From assembly GCA_032622095.1 (NCBI GenBank), contig CP136064.1, positions 254,264,484 through 254,328,483 on the forward strand: a DNA stretch of 64,000 bases, read 5' to 3'. Position 1 is the stretch's first letter, and each line of letters begins with the position of its first letter. The position numbers were made by a program, and so were the translations under genes. Below are positions 23,904-37,175 of the stretch, in pieces. This stretch comes from Siphonodentalium dalli. Its lineage: Eukaryota; Mollusca; Scaphopoda; Gadilida; Siphonodentaliidae. The notes below the pieces were generated by a model. That model made no database searches. It worked only from the letters and a program-made list of their open reading frames with translations, and had not been told where the DNA came from.

Positions 23904-24711
23904 GGTGGGGGGGATTTTTTTCAGGACACGTATGCCGGGGTGGGTGTGTGGTTGTTGGGACCAACAATTTTTTTCCGCCACTCAAATTTTTTTCCTGCAT
24001 GTTTTTTTTTTACTGTTTTTGCAATGAGTTTGGCTTAAAGGTACTCAATCCGATCAGACGCTCCTAAATTACTATTTCTTTTGCTTCGGGGTTATTAAGT
24101 GGTTTAAACAGAAAACTCGAGTGGTAATAATTTACCACTCGATTTTTTCTGTTTAAACTATAGTTTCTGGCCCAGAAACAATTTAAATAACTAACTTGAA
24201 AAATCTATATCTGATCACGCTGAGCTTTGACAGGTAGGTTCATTGACTCGATTCAAATATATTTTAACCCGGAAGCCAAAGAAATAGTAATTTAGGAGCG
24301 TCTGATCGGATTGAGTACATTTAAAACACCTTAGAATAAGATAAATAATGTAATTCTAACTGCTAAACTGGCTGCAGGCAGTTATCGTGCTGTATTTTGT
24401 TGCAAATTTTGAAATCCAAGATGGCCGCTGGCAGCCATGTTTTTTTTAGCCGAATGACCCCAAAATGACACATTCCTATTTACATGTTATGTTAACATCC
24501 ATGGATGCACAGAAATTCAGCTGAATTCCCTCAACCCACACCCTCGCTAATCTCTGTTTTAGTGTTAAAAGGGGGGTTGGGTTGTCCAAATATGGTCGGA
24601 AAAAACTGCCGAAAACAGAAAAACAATTTGGATGTGGGGGTGAGTGAGTCCCAACTAGGGTCGAAAAGTAAAAATCAGCATACGTGCCTGAATTTTTTTC
24701 CGAACTCCCCC
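23904..24711 (-). repeat. Dispersed repeat copy 2 (reverse of 7213-7757)
   Basis: Read on the - strand it matches 7213-7757 block by block, including the CGGCATACGTGCCGG region, ATGGCTGCCAGCGGCCATCT and the TTTTCGGCAGTTTTTTCCG segment. The match is interrupted only by a 282-bp insertion at 24039-24320. Small indels and substitutions show that the copies are old. Confidence 0.8.
24039..24320. mobile_element. TTAA-flanked MITE nested in dispersed repeat
   Basis: The termini are AGGTACTCAATCCGATCAGA on the left and the complement of ATGTACTCAATCCGATCAGA on the right. The inverted repeat extends through CGCTCCTAAATTACTATTTC. TTAA flanks both sides (24035-24038, 24321-24324). The uninterrupted paralogue at 7.6 kb carries a single GGGCTTCAAAACCAC at this place, consistent with an empty site. 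A second hairpin lies inside (24101-24165, GTTTAAACAGAAAACTCGAG and complement). Confidence 0.8.
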
Positions 24712-25256
24712 TTATCCAGTTTGGATTCTCTCTTAACGAAAATATGGTAAAAATACCAAATAAGGAATTTACTATGATAGTATTGTGAGTTGTAAGATGT
24801 AGACGCACCAAACGCAAATCTAGATATAAGTAAACGATGCATTATCGTGACTCTGCTTATAAACAATTCACTGCTCTTTTTGCTCGAATTGCATTTTCTC
24901 TGACACAAAGCGTGTTTTGTGAATAATATCACATTAATATAATAATTATGCTATACTATATAATAGTATCTTCTTGAGGAAATTATCATAATTTGATAAA
25001 TGTTATTTCTAAACTATAACCTAAATGAAGGGCGCCCGCCCCGAAGTCATGAAGAATGTGATTACTCACACCCCCACCCATGCTGGGTATTTCACCTGTC
25101 ATCAAACCATGCTATGAACATGCCTGCAATAATGTTTTCTTTGTTTGAAATCCGATATGTCGTGGCCGGTACATTGAACAGATTTATATCCAGAACTATA
25201 TGTGATATTTTAAGTAAATCTATAGATGTACATGTCATTTCATATAATACTGCATA
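24712..25256. other. Non-coding, nothing recognised
   Basis: Short overlapping ORFs on both strands only. Confidence 0.35.
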
Positions 25257-25258
25257 TC

Positions 25259-25511
25259 CAAGCCTTGAAACAGTGTGCCTGTCATTTGCAGAATGAGGTC
25301 CCCGGAGGGTGAATTTAGTGATGCTACCCCGCACAGTGGGGTAGCATGACCAAATTCACCCTCTGGACAGCTCATGCTGCTTACACCGCAGCAGAAGGAG
25401 GTTCACAGAGGGTGAATTTGGTGATGATAGCACACTATGTGGGGTAGCATCACTAAATTCTCCCCCTGGGAACCTCATTCTGCAAATAACAGACACTATT
25501 TCAAGGCTTGT
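25259..25511. repeat. Nested fold-back element
   Basis: The outer arms (CAAGCCTTGAAACAGTGTG on the left, its near-complement on the right) enclose TTTGCAGAATGAGGT and its complement. Within each half there is a further palindrome: GGGTGAATTTAGTGATGCTA facing TAGCATGACCAAATTCACCC, with a similar pair on the right. The whole can fold as one long hairpin or as two smaller ones. Confidence 0.8.
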
Positions 25512-25675
25512 GGGAATCATTTTATAAGACCTGTATGTTATATTTTATAGAGGACGGTCAGCTAGAAGTCTTGCTGCGGAAGTAAATTGACTGGAAGACG
25601 TACACTGGACCAAAGTTGGAACTTGGATGTATTCAATTTACAACTGTAAGTTTTTATATAAATACTGATAGAAGA

Positions 25676-25840
25676 TGTATAATCTGATTTGACGCCCCCT
25701 AAATTACTATTTATTCAGCTTCGGGTTTAAATAATATTTTATTTGAGTTGAGGAACCTATCCCTCAAAGCTCTGAGTTACCGGTATCAAATCTGTTAATT
25801 TTATCCACCTCGATTATTTGTCAACCTACCAAACATTCCA
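25676..25840 (+). repeat. Diverged fragment of the 24039-24320 MITE family
   Basis: CCCTAAATTACTATTTATTC, GCTTCGGGTTTAAA and GAACCTATCCCTCAAAGCTC align with the right end of the nested MITE read on the - strand. Neither terminus is intact. Confidence 0.6.
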
Positions 25841-28370
25841 CTGACTTCTTCTAGAAATATGCAGATATACAAGATATTGAGAGGTCTCGCAAGGTCATCG
25901 CAAATCAATTTAAGAAGATAACATGCTGAAAAGTAATGTTGGATGACTATTGGCTTTTGGTGTAAATTTCCGTTTGTGCACCTTTAACAAAAAGCCTTAT
26001 GTTGTATGTTTGTTGAATTTATGTCTAAATTCCCTACCTATGGAAAAGAGTCCAAACAAATAATCTCTAGTAGATTGTGTACTTCTAAGTGTCAAGGTAT
26101 GGAATAAGACTAAATAAAATAATATTTGTGAAGGGTAACTGGAGATAAAAAAAACGGGCAATTGGGGGGGGGGGGGGTGAATAATCACCGCATTTTGTAA
26201 TTTAATTCACAGAATACTGATGACACTATATAAACCATAGCCATGATGGCCTTATAAATGGCCTTATAAATATCCAATAACCTGATGTGCTTTTAAAGAC
26301 AAATTAAAGTGATGTAAAACAATCCAGTGAGGTGTTCCCGGACCCGCTGATGGAATAATAAATAATCATGCCAAAATAAGTTATCCAAGTAGTCAGAAAA
26401 CAACATCATTGTTATAAACAAATTAAACTCAGTGACTAGTATTGGGACAATCATTTCAGTAATGTTTATACTCAATAAGGTGCCCTGAATAAAGTAGTAA
26501 GTGTTTACATTTGTGCGTGGTTCAACCGTTGTGTTCTCTGAAATTCTACAGTGGATATGGTTGGAATTTTAGTTCTTAATCTCAGGTTTTTGCTACATAA
26601 TTCCAGTGGGGATAGTGTTCGGATACTAACTGATTGTTTATATGCCCCCATATATGCCTGTTTAAAAAATGGGGATGTATTATGCTGCGTGTCTGTCTGT
26701 TAGTTCGCTTTTAGATTCCAGATGTCAGATGATAACTTTAGATAGTCTCAACTGAGTTGAATGAAATTGGAAATGTGTGTGTTTTAATGTACAAAATACA
26801 GGTCAAGTTTGAGTTTTGGTTCAGCACGTCAATTTCACCAGAGTTAAAGGCCTTTTGTTGGAATTGCCATGGGCATATTTTGCCATGCCCTAACAATGCT
26901 TTTAATATTCAATGAAATAAGTCTCCAATATATGTCTTTAAATCTGACTTTTCCTAAACATAGTATTTTATGCATTTCTTTTCAGAATATGTTTGTTCGC
27001 TGGCATTGGAAACTTTAGTACCAGAATGTGCACAGCATACAGAGGAGGCATGTGTGTTATATGTGCAGATACAATATGTTATTCGTCAACTTTGCATTCA
27101 TAAATATTGCACCACAATATACAAGTGTGGTGCAGCCTGTGGGAAGTTAGTAACATGCTATGCTGTCAAGTGCTGCTATACTCATCAGATGCCAATATAA
27201 AGGAGTTTGCTTATCTTTAAATTTCTACTGCATGACAGGTGTAAAAACAGATGAGCTGTCATTCTTGGGAATGGTCAATATAAGAAGGGTGTGATGAACT
27301 ATATATTAAGTGTTAATTCATTGCAATTGTTGCAATGGTGAGGTGTGCACAGACATCAGGAATATACACTGCTGTGGAAGAATGGCTAGGATGACAATTA
27401 TTCCTGCTGGATAAGTTTGAAGTAAAGTTTAATTTCCAAAATCTCACTGTGTCTTCATTGATGTTTATCTTAAAACTTCATTCAACAGTGATGCAACCAA
27501 TTATGTAATTTGGACAATTTACTTCATCTTCGACTCTTAATTTTGGTTGATTATGATATGATTCATGAATGGGGTGGCCCTCACATGTGCAGGCAAATTA
27601 CATGCCTCATTTTAAGGTTACTGACAGCAATTAAATGGTAGAATAGTCCTCAGAGGTTTGTGATTTCAGGAAATTGTACATGTAATTTGCCACATCTTGC
27701 AGCATCTTGTGGAATTTGGTTCTATGCCAGCATATATGCACTCTTGAAAAAGTCATCACAAAATTAGGTGAGAAACACTTGACTGTTTGCGGACCAACTG
27801 TTTCTATAATAATAATTTCAGGACTGTGTAAACAGTAAATAAGTGATAACCGTAAACAAAAAAATTACATGGTCACCGTTTATTTTCTGTTTACTTGGCA
27901 ACCAACATTATTATGGTAGAAACCATCAAAAATAATGGGTTTTCGTACAATATAAGATTTGAACAATTGACAAAAAGAACCCATATACATGTACATGTAT
28001 GTTTGTGGGAGGGTATGAAAGTCATAATATAGAAATTTGATAGCCTGTAGTATGCAAGTGATCAGCTGAATTTTTGTTCTGGAAATGGAACTGGTGGCAT
28101 CTGTTTCAGACTGTATAGCATCCTGAGTCTAAAGCCTTTTATAATTATCCCTTTAATATATCAATGGATTGGTAATTATAATGAAAATCAATTTATGACT
28201 CGAGTCATAAATTAATTTTCATTATAATTTTACATGTCGAACTTGGAAAACCAAATTCATTCATGTGCTGCATATATTTTGTTGAGTATGGATATGGTAC
28301 AATAAATGGTGGATTTAGTGTACAGTACCCTTAAAAGTTGCATAAGTATGTTGTATGGCACATTTATCAA
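25841..28370. other. Non-coding; possible dispersed repeat at 26640-26860
   Basis: A 14-G run lies near 26164. At 26640-26860 the text (GTGTCTGTCTGTTAG, then AGTTGAATGAAATTGG and CAGGTCAAGTTTGAG) resembles a repeat type common in invertebrate genomes, but no second copy is in the window. The cysteine-rich ORF at 26970-27200 has no recognised domain. Confidence 0.35.
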
Positions 28371-28540
28371 TAAATTGTGCAAAAAAGGAACTTTTTGGTC
28401 AAAACCAAAATTGGTTTTTATCAAAACCAAAATTGGTTTCATATATAAAACCAGTTTGGGTTTTGATCAAAACCAGTTGGCGCTTGGTATTTGGTTTTGA
28501 TCAAAACCTAATTTGGTTACATATATGGGACAAAGTTCAA
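28371..28540. repeat. Cluster of AAAACC/GGTTTT palindromes
   Basis: AAAACCAAAATTGGTTTT and GGTTTTGATCAAAACC alternate several times over 170 bp. The same vocabulary appears at 20040-20120. No gene is implied. Confidence 0.75.
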
Positions 28541-28670
28541 GACCAAATTTGTTTTTTTTTAAACAAAAACGTTTAAGAGTGTAAGTTTGAACCACATTTC
28601 CATTAATACAATGATGGGTGCATACCACGTGGTTTTAGGGACCAAGGCTCGGTACTAAGGGCTCGGTACC

Positions 28671-29020
28671 AAGGGCTGTAACGATTCATCGTGAATTCAA
28701 TGTATCGTGATACACTTTCGAACGATACACGTGCGTATCGTATCATGTGTATCGTGATAAAAGAAATCAGATAATTTATAAAGATGGAAATGTGTATAAC
28801 AGGAGCAACTGCAACGTTCTATCAAGTATACATGATTATTGTGTGTATTTGACTCATCTAACTAACTATTCCACTGCATTTTAGTTTACCATGAACTCCG
28901 TCTCAACTTAAAACATGTTGGTTTTGATAATTCAAGTCGTGTTCATTTAAGAACACTAATTTGGTGTATTGTAATATGTATCCTATCGTTGATCATGTAT
29001 CGTGATTCATTACAGCTCTG
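28671..29020. mobile_element. hAT-like non-autonomous element
   Basis: The left end AGGGCTGTAACGATTCATCG and the right end CGTGATTCATTACAGCTCTG form an imperfect terminal inverted repeat of the CAGRGCTGTAA type seen in some hAT elements. The interior repeats TATCGTGATACA-like palindromes. No 8-bp target duplication could be confirmed, so the superfamily is tentative. Confidence 0.45.
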
Positions 29021-32000
29021 TTGCGCGGTGTAGTAACATTCGGCTCCATATTTTTACGAACTACCGTAAGATTCCAATCTTTTCTGAAACAAGGCTTGGT
29101 CAAATTGCCAATTGATGGACAATAATATTTTTGAAATAACACATGCATTTGTACATTGATCAAATTGAGGTTAAACATAATTAAAAAACTCGCTAAAATA
29201 TGACAATGGTTCAGGTTGGTAATCTAGGTATTTGATCTTGTTAAATACTACTTGATTAAATACTTCAAATATGTTATGTCATCCGAGGCAAACATATAAG
29301 TACCGCCATTGACACATGTTATCAGGCTTACACACATACATGTATAGAGCACAATGCTGAATTATTGAACATGCATGTATGTTTATCTATAAGAGGTAAA
29401 TAAAGCGCATTCAATTTTAATGCATGGTTGAATGATTACATACCAACTAACTGCATCTATATTTTAAAATAACTATTTAAAGCAATCTTGTCAAATACGA
29501 TTAATACCAATTTCGACCAATCTAAATCATATGAATCGGGCCTCTCATTTTCAGACATAAAGGAACACCGCCTATCACACAAATTTATGTAAAAGTTAAA
29601 TTTGAATTGGCATACTTGTTTTGGTATGTTTACCAGTCACAATGACAGGCGTGAACGTGTCCAGTCACTCACATGTGCTCTTCGTGTCGTGATTCATACT
29701 GTTGGGTGAACATCCCATCCTATTCACAATGTACTTGATTACACTATCAGTAACAGTCACATATAATTTGCTTGAAACATTCTGGACAGTAATAGCAAAC
29801 GCCGTAATAATTGGCCGATGATTTGACGACAATGTCCTCATAGTCACGCTTGTCTTGATAACAACATGTATACAACTGTGATCTAATTAATCGACCCTAC
29901 TTAACGAGTTTGAACACAATTACACCGCGACAGACCGTGATACCACATCACGTTCGTGGTTAGACAGCATGGTTCATGCGATGTTTATATTAATTTTATT
30001 TAGTTTTTTTTAATTGATGCCATGAAATCGCAAATGTTCCTCAGTGACCAACTTGTTTAATAAACCGTGAACAATTTATTGTTTTGTGTATAGTTAACTC
30101 AGCCCACAAAATTAGCTACGACAACAGGCGAAATCGTAGAAATAGCCGTAGAAGCCAATATTAATGTAGAATGTATGGCCATTAGACTACTATACTGACC
30201 ACTTTCTAATGGCGATTATGGCGCGCGCCAAAATCGACAATAGTTGCACACCAAAAACGATATAATGTAGCATGTTTTGTCGCTTCTGTTGTATGTTTTG
30301 GTGAACGCACAGGGCGACATAAGGACAAAACATGTGACATTTTGTCGCTTTCGGCGCGCAACTAATGTCGCACATTTTATTGCTTCTATCGCGTTCTACG
30401 AGTACCAGAAGCGCCATTAGGATGAGACATAAGAATGTCATGCAATTCTAAAGCAATGTCGCAGAAGAAAATGACAATTTCGAACGGCTGGTGAACTACA
30501 AAATAAAGTTAGCCCTGATGGTTTAAGAGTACCTAAACGTGACAAAGTTGAATTTTCTTTCAATATGGCCGAAAATATTAAAAATAATGAGCTCTAATTC
30601 ACTATAAGGTTTGCATAATGGCCACAATGAACCAATACAATATTATAATCATAAAACATTGATCATTTTGAAATGTAAAATGTTGTCCCATCTTACAGTA
30701 ATCTATATAAAAAAAATTATGAAACAATTGTTTCTTGTGTCAGCAATTCACCGTTTAAAATGTGGTCGTATCCGCTCGATATGCGAAATCAACAGCAACG
30801 CTCGAAAAATATATCTTTCAAAAATATGGATGTGATGTCAAAAAATTGTTCAATCATATTCCTATATCCTTGTGAAATTTCATGTAAATTGGAAACATAG
30901 TCTTGCAATGGCTGGCATTTATCGGAGAGAGGGGTATAAAAACTAATTCGGCCATCTTTGTCAAGTTTAGGATATCCTCAAATATGGTATTTATCAAATG
31001 AAAACTTGGTGATTGAAAATAGCGCGAAACGTCGAACGCTCATGTGTTTCAAAATTTCTAGTTCAAACTCGATGTTCTCGATGTTTGTACTAGGTTAATC
31101 TCATCGCTGTAAAAACAAAATCAACGAACTATATATAATACAAAATCTATAAAATTGATTAACATTTATTAAGTGTTTAGTTGACATAAAACATATTATG
31201 TGACGCGGGCCTCAGTGAAAAATCATTATAAATATCACATATATGATAAGGTCGTGAGTTTGTTCGTATTATTTCCAGGCCTGTTCTCGTGGAAATAACC
31301 ACAACACAGGTTTAGTTCACATTCAATGAGACCCATATAGAGCTGTTTTAATAACCATAGTTTGTGCCCACACAGAGCATATTTGAGCTTTCACATAATG
31401 CCAATATGAACTTATTTAGGTTGTTTCTCGCAATTGCCCATACTGGGTTTATTAACAGGCTGAATAATTGTACATCAAAATAGACCATCACGATATACAC
31501 TGTTAAACATGGTGGGATAATCCATTTAGAATAGAACGGGTTTATCGTGTTCACATTGGTTGACATTTGGTGGCATTATGCACAGTACTAGTACTTGTGT
31601 GCCTGAATGTCAATCGGGCGCTGGCCTCCCAAATTCCCAAGTTAAGACATCCTTGCTTCTCTGTTGGCTAATGACGTAGAAGCTGGGATCAGTAACATAA
31701 CAGAAGTCAACGCTATGAAATGTATGTCCGTTCGTATCATCGCCCAATGTTATAAATGCGTAGAACGGGCAGCACCATAAGTTATGTGCGTATATCATCA
31801 ACAATTGAAGTCCGGACAATTTTATGTAATCATAAAGCAATTCAACAACGAAAACAAATAATAGCCTTTCTACAATCTGCTATTGTCGTCCGAGTATGGT
31901 CAGACATAACGTTTTGAGACAGGGGGTGTCCGTAGTATATCGATGTTATGCATAGGCACTTGAACCGACAACAGTTCAAAACCGAAAACGCTCGCGTCGT

Positions 32001-33369
32001 CCTTAACTGTTTTTAGAGTGTCTGACTGCCGCCTCTAGCCATAGCTGTAGTATATTATGAGCACAATCTGACTGTGATCTTATTATACTGTCACATCACG
32101 TTTACCACAGACTAGTTTCTTATTATTCCGGTTTGAATTCACATGGAATCGTTTACACTTGAAGGTGTCAACCACAAACTATACATGAGACAATTGTTTC
32201 ATTCTAAGTCATTATATGTACTAACATGTTGCATTATACGGAATGGCATGATATCATTGTGGTGGACTTAGATCGCTCTCATTTGTCAGCTCATAGTGAA
32301 GCATGCATGGTCCCCAACAACACTTTCCATAGTTTCTCAATACAGCAGACAATACAAAACGGTTACAGTGGGATTCATGTCTGTCTCCCAAACGACTGAA
32401 TTGGAGCAGTGTCAACAACATGAATGTACTCTGAATCTTATATATAACAAACGTCAACGTGACGGTAAGGACAAAGGTTCACGGTGTCAAAGTTTTAGTC
32501 ATGGTTCATTTCTTTGATTTCTCTTTATATTTTGTAAGACTCATCTGCAACTTGCATGTTCCTATGAGAGTAGGTCATCAAATTAAATGTTGAGTGGGCT
32601 ATTCGACATTTTGATGATTCACAATAATTGTCTTATACCGAGATGTGGAGACCTGGATATAGATGGTGTCTGTTGGGGTTGTGTCCCACTAATATATTCA
32701 GGATTCCAAGAGATAGGGGTGGTACCCTCACTACGCAGGCAATGACTTCAAACAGCGGATTCGTGCGTAATGTATTAAGTGACCAAATTAGCGGACGAAA
32801 TGACTAACCATTGGAGACCCCCAGAGCATCACTCATTCAATCATTTCAGTAACATTTATCAATTATAGATTGCCTCTCATGGAGAGGGAACTATACACTG
32901 AAGGCAGAGAACAGTGCAGTGCAGCGGTTTGATGATAACATAAACAAAATATAATTGCCTGTACCACAATGAAAGACATTTTATCATTTCTAGACATTTA
33001 CGGATGTATATTATTGTTCAGCCAACGACAACCTATGGACAAAAAGCGTGTTGCGCGCTGCATCGTTATTGGTGTGGTAGTGTCGCCAAAGATGAGCATG
33101 TGAAATTGGCTAATCTCCGTATTGTACAGCGACACCTGTATGTCATCGCCGTTAGGCAGGGGTCACGGGGCAGGGATTGATGCGGATGTCACGACGTTTT
33201 CAATGTTACGGCTTGAGGGTAGTCCACACAGAGAGCAAATTTCACCGATAAATCACTCCGCTGTGTGTAGAAACCACCGAGCCCGGAAAGCAAACGACAA
33301 ATTAGCCCAGATACAGGAATAATATTATCCTCACTTAACATGGATCGCGAATCCGCCCATGTCCGTATT
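29021..33369. other. Intronic, largely featureless
   Basis: No exon, RNA or mobile element could be supported. Around 30270-30400 three loose copies of a motif near GACATTTTGTCGCTTC are visible, but the spacing is irregular. Confidence 0.4.
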
Positions 33370-33433
33370 GGAACCAGCTTCGTCAGCTCCAGACGTCATA
33401 ATGCACTGATCAAACTACCGACGGGACCACCGG
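33370..33433 (-). ncRNA. tRNA-derived SINE head, copy 2
   Basis: On the - strand an A-box-like TGGTCCCGTCGGTAG is followed by GCTGACGAAGCTGGTTCCAA. This is the same order and shared core as 14690-14774. Confidence 0.4.
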
Positions 33434-33879
33434 GGTCCCTTCCAATCAATGTATAGTGTAAAAAATGTGTTTTCAGACCAAGATTGTTCAACTTTGAGTC
33501 AAAATATTAGACTGAAATTACATTCAGTTCGAGACATTCAACCCCCCAATCTCTGGGTTATTGCGTTAGGATCCTTAATGCTAACTGGTTCTGATATGTT
33601 GATAAATGGTGAGGCATATACATGTATCAATTAGAATATTGCAAACTTAAAAAGAGGAGATATTCAGTTGTCTCTCGAGTTGTGAATTTAGTTGGTGCAA
33701 ATGGAAATGATCAGTTGAACATGCACACCGATCCCAACAAAACCCCTTTAGTCACGTCCCTGTATGTTTCTCCCATGTCGCCACTCCCCATTCGGGACTA
33801 TTGTCACTATATATAGTAACGACTGAAATTGTCAAGTTCATGTCTTATATTTAAATCATGATGTGAACGTGAAAGTTTT

Positions 33880-34260
33880 AAAGTTGGAACGTCGGGTTTC
33901 ATCAAAATACTTAACACAAACTTTGATTTGGTGTCACAGCCAAACTTTGGTCGAACTTTTAGCAGCTGGAAATGGCATGCATTCCTGGCAAATTAGTTGG
34001 AAGAACCTGACAAAAATAGGTTGAACTTGTTTTAATTCTGGGACCACGAGTATTATTTTATTTTCGGCACCAAAATTCGATTCTTTTCATAAATTCGGTA
34101 AAATGTTTCAACTGAAATGGTAATCAGTTGAAAACATTTCGAACCAATGTTATAGAGGTTATCAGGTGGTGATTTCCAACAATTGGAAATAATGAGGTAC
34201 TGTTGGAAACTTTCAATTCATTTGAGAGAGGGGATGGCAGGTGTAATTTCGCGGACTTAG
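33880..34260. repeat. Degenerate member of the TTGGAAATTTCCAA family
   Basis: Repeated TTTCAACTG, GAAATGGTAATCAGTTG and TTCCAACAATTGGAAA elements match the style of 320-580, 18160-18420 and 41540-42240. Boundaries are not clear. Confidence 0.4.
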
Positions 34261-34919
34261 CAAATTGCAATAAGTTGAAAACTTAGAAAGATTTTAACTA
34301 ATTATCGCCGTGATTGAAGTTATTAAAAAAGTCCAGAATATGTATTTGTCACAATAATACAAGGTCCCGGTGGGTGGGTGGTATCTGAGTCCCGATCGCA
34401 GATATTTCCAATGCCATATATTTGTTTTTCCAAATCCATGTTTAAAGACAAATTGTGACAAATAAACCGATTTGAAATGTGAAGGCTTAAGAAACGGGAC
34501 CAAAATAGAGCACTCATCAAGAGCAGGGGGTCCCAGTTTAAATAGTTACACAATATTTGTTTCTTTTAAAGCGTCATGACGAGATGCGTCCCGCTTCTTA
34601 CGAGGAACAATATTGCATACAACAAACAATTCCATCAGTTCTCACAGGTTTCCATTGCTGTTATTGATTTCCCGTTATTCGTGTGATGCCAACGTTAGCT
34701 CATTTAATTCTTCTGGTGATTTAAATGATATGAATATTGAAGGTAATACAAATTGCATTTATGCCCCATCCAAACACACTGCCCTTACGTGCCGTCACTA
34801 TATACGTGTGTGGTTTACATCATGGTTGTATAACTGAGTCTCATAGAACAAATGGAAAATTATGTAATTAAAAGAGAGACTGGACGACGAAATATATATA
34901 TATTTATAAATATATTATA

Positions 34920-34984
<65 letters not shown>

Positions 34985-36979
34985 ATGCCAAACCGTATTT
35001 GGCAAGTTTAATTAACGAGTGTTTTGCTATATTTGTTAGATCTCTGGTACTTTTCATTAAGCTTATATGACTGGCATTCCATCCGCGTGGTTATTTAAAA
35101 CATTTCATACCATATGTCTGCCATTTCGTTCTATTATCACCGTTTTAATAGCACATTTTATGGGGTGACTTTCGTTGGATGGGTGGGTGTCCGAGATCGG
35201 AATCGAATAGGATAAAAACTCCCATCCCCGGGTTTGTGGGTCCCAAAAAAATAAAACCCCAAACATTTCAACCTTGTATCGTGGATTTTCCAGTCAATTT
35301 AATCGGACATTTCCTTATTTTGTACCACCATTTTTCGTTTTGTCTTAATATTACTTTGAGAGTTTTTGCTGTTATATTATATATCCAATCCAGAAATAAT
35401 GCATTTCCAAATGATGAATTGGTGCTTTCATGACTAGCTCCGACCTCAATTAATTTCAGAAACACAGAACCAAAGACAGCCGCATCCAATGCGAGTTACG
35501 TTCCCATTTGCAAAATTATTATCGTTCCCTATTTATCCTTGTCAAACTCACCCATCGATAACAAATTGCGCGTAGAAATACCAGCACGAAATTCTGAATT
35601 ATATCCAACTAACGACAATATTCTAAAAAAAAAAACTGTGCAAGGATATAATAAATAAAATTCCACTATAAAGCCCGCTAACCCCACGCATGATCAAAGT
35701 ACGAATCTGCATCGTTATACTACGAAACCAGAAATCGGTATTCTGGTCTCAGGTTCAAGTCTCCGTTTATACAAAAATCTCAGATCAGGAGGGGGACTAT
35801 GTGTCAGTTGAAGGCTATTACATATAACACACATAATTATCGATGATGTTAAGTTGTATCCAATTCATATATAATTATAATCTGTCCTCTTCACGCATAG
35901 CAATATATCACAATTCATATTTGATTAACATAAAGATAAATTAGTCCAAAAATACTTAGGTTTCTGTGACCAGAACTTGTACGTTACAACATGGTACGAA
36001 TTATTAACAGACCCAAGACAGGCTTGAATGACAATAAGAACGCTAACTATGTTTACGTAAACCCGCGTTTCAAAACGAAAAAAATACGGACCAGACGGTG
36101 CGGACCTATAATCCCAGTTAATCGCTTCGAAGCTAGGTAAAACATTGCGATCTTCACTATACTAGTAGTAGTAGTTTACGCGAAACCTGGTCCATGCCAG
36201 ACCGTATATTGTATATACCTCATATATTACGATAAAGTTGGAGTAACCGTCCATCTCTTGGTACTTTGGCTGTTTGAAATTACCTATATAATCGTGGAAT
36301 TTGATATCCTGAGGACTTATATGTGGTTATAATAAAAAAGATTCTGTTTTTTGGTTCTCAAGCGGTCAGGTAACATTGACATGTCGTTGACGAAAAAGCC
36401 AGACTTGATCATAAGTTAATACAATTGAGCGCTAATTCTGGTATATCTCTTCCCAGCAAGTTTGATATCGATTCCTGTGCAAAAAATAGTAAATAGGTAT
36501 CGAGGACACCTGTCCGGAAAAGCTAATATCAATTAATAAAATTTGATTTAGAATTCCTTATGACATTCGTGTAACAGTTTTGTGGGTTATATTTAGAACA
36601 GGAAAACGGAAAGTCAAAATACGTCACTAACAAAGTGATTAATTTCTTATCCCAACATCAGGGGTATCAATTTCACACCACATATGTGGTATCAATCGTC
36701 ACGTGATAGGAGAGGAGGGTATTCTAAGTTATTTAGCACTTGTCCTCCAATCCCTTTTGTCATAAACTAATTTAATTTATGAACAAATAAAATATGTTTA
36801 AACAACAAAAAAATCGTCACGTTACCAAACCAGCTTAATTTGGCTGGACTATACTGGGTACATCAAAGTCATTGGACCCGCCTCTAAGCGTGATTGATTG
36901 CCGACTCGCCACGTGCATGCTATAGTGCTTCATCTCAAAATATCGGAATTCGCACTTTGCGTGCGCGACGTTCTAAACT
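34261..36979. other. Non-coding with a TA microsatellite
   Basis: A TA repeat of about 55 bp (34927-34982) is embedded in AT-rich sequence from 34891. Nothing else is supported except the 36708-36775 block shared with 15270-15340. Confidence 0.5.
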
Positions 36980-37175
36980 GGAATCCGATGTATTCCTTCA
37001 AGGATGATACATACAGAATGATTGCATGAAATTTGCAAATCCAACCTACCACAAAACGCGGTAAAGACTAATATGGAATCCTATGCATTCCGGATATACA
37101 GATTGCATGACATTTGCAAATAAAAATCGTCCACATCACGTGGTTACAAAATGGAATCTGATTTATTCCGTATAC
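36980..37175. repeat. Three diverged tandem units
   Basis: TGGAATC-GAT-TATTCC recurs near 36980, 37075 and 37153. The first two units are followed by GATTGCATGAAATTTGCAAA or its close variant. The period is about 80-95 bp. Confidence 0.55.

Noticed and set aside
26970..27200. Small cysteine-rich secreted protein
   Set aside because: Cysteine count is high but there is no signal peptide, no regular spacing and no splice or promoter context.
28671..29020. Confident hAT assignment
   Set aside because: No 8-bp target duplication could be found, so it is listed only as hAT-like.
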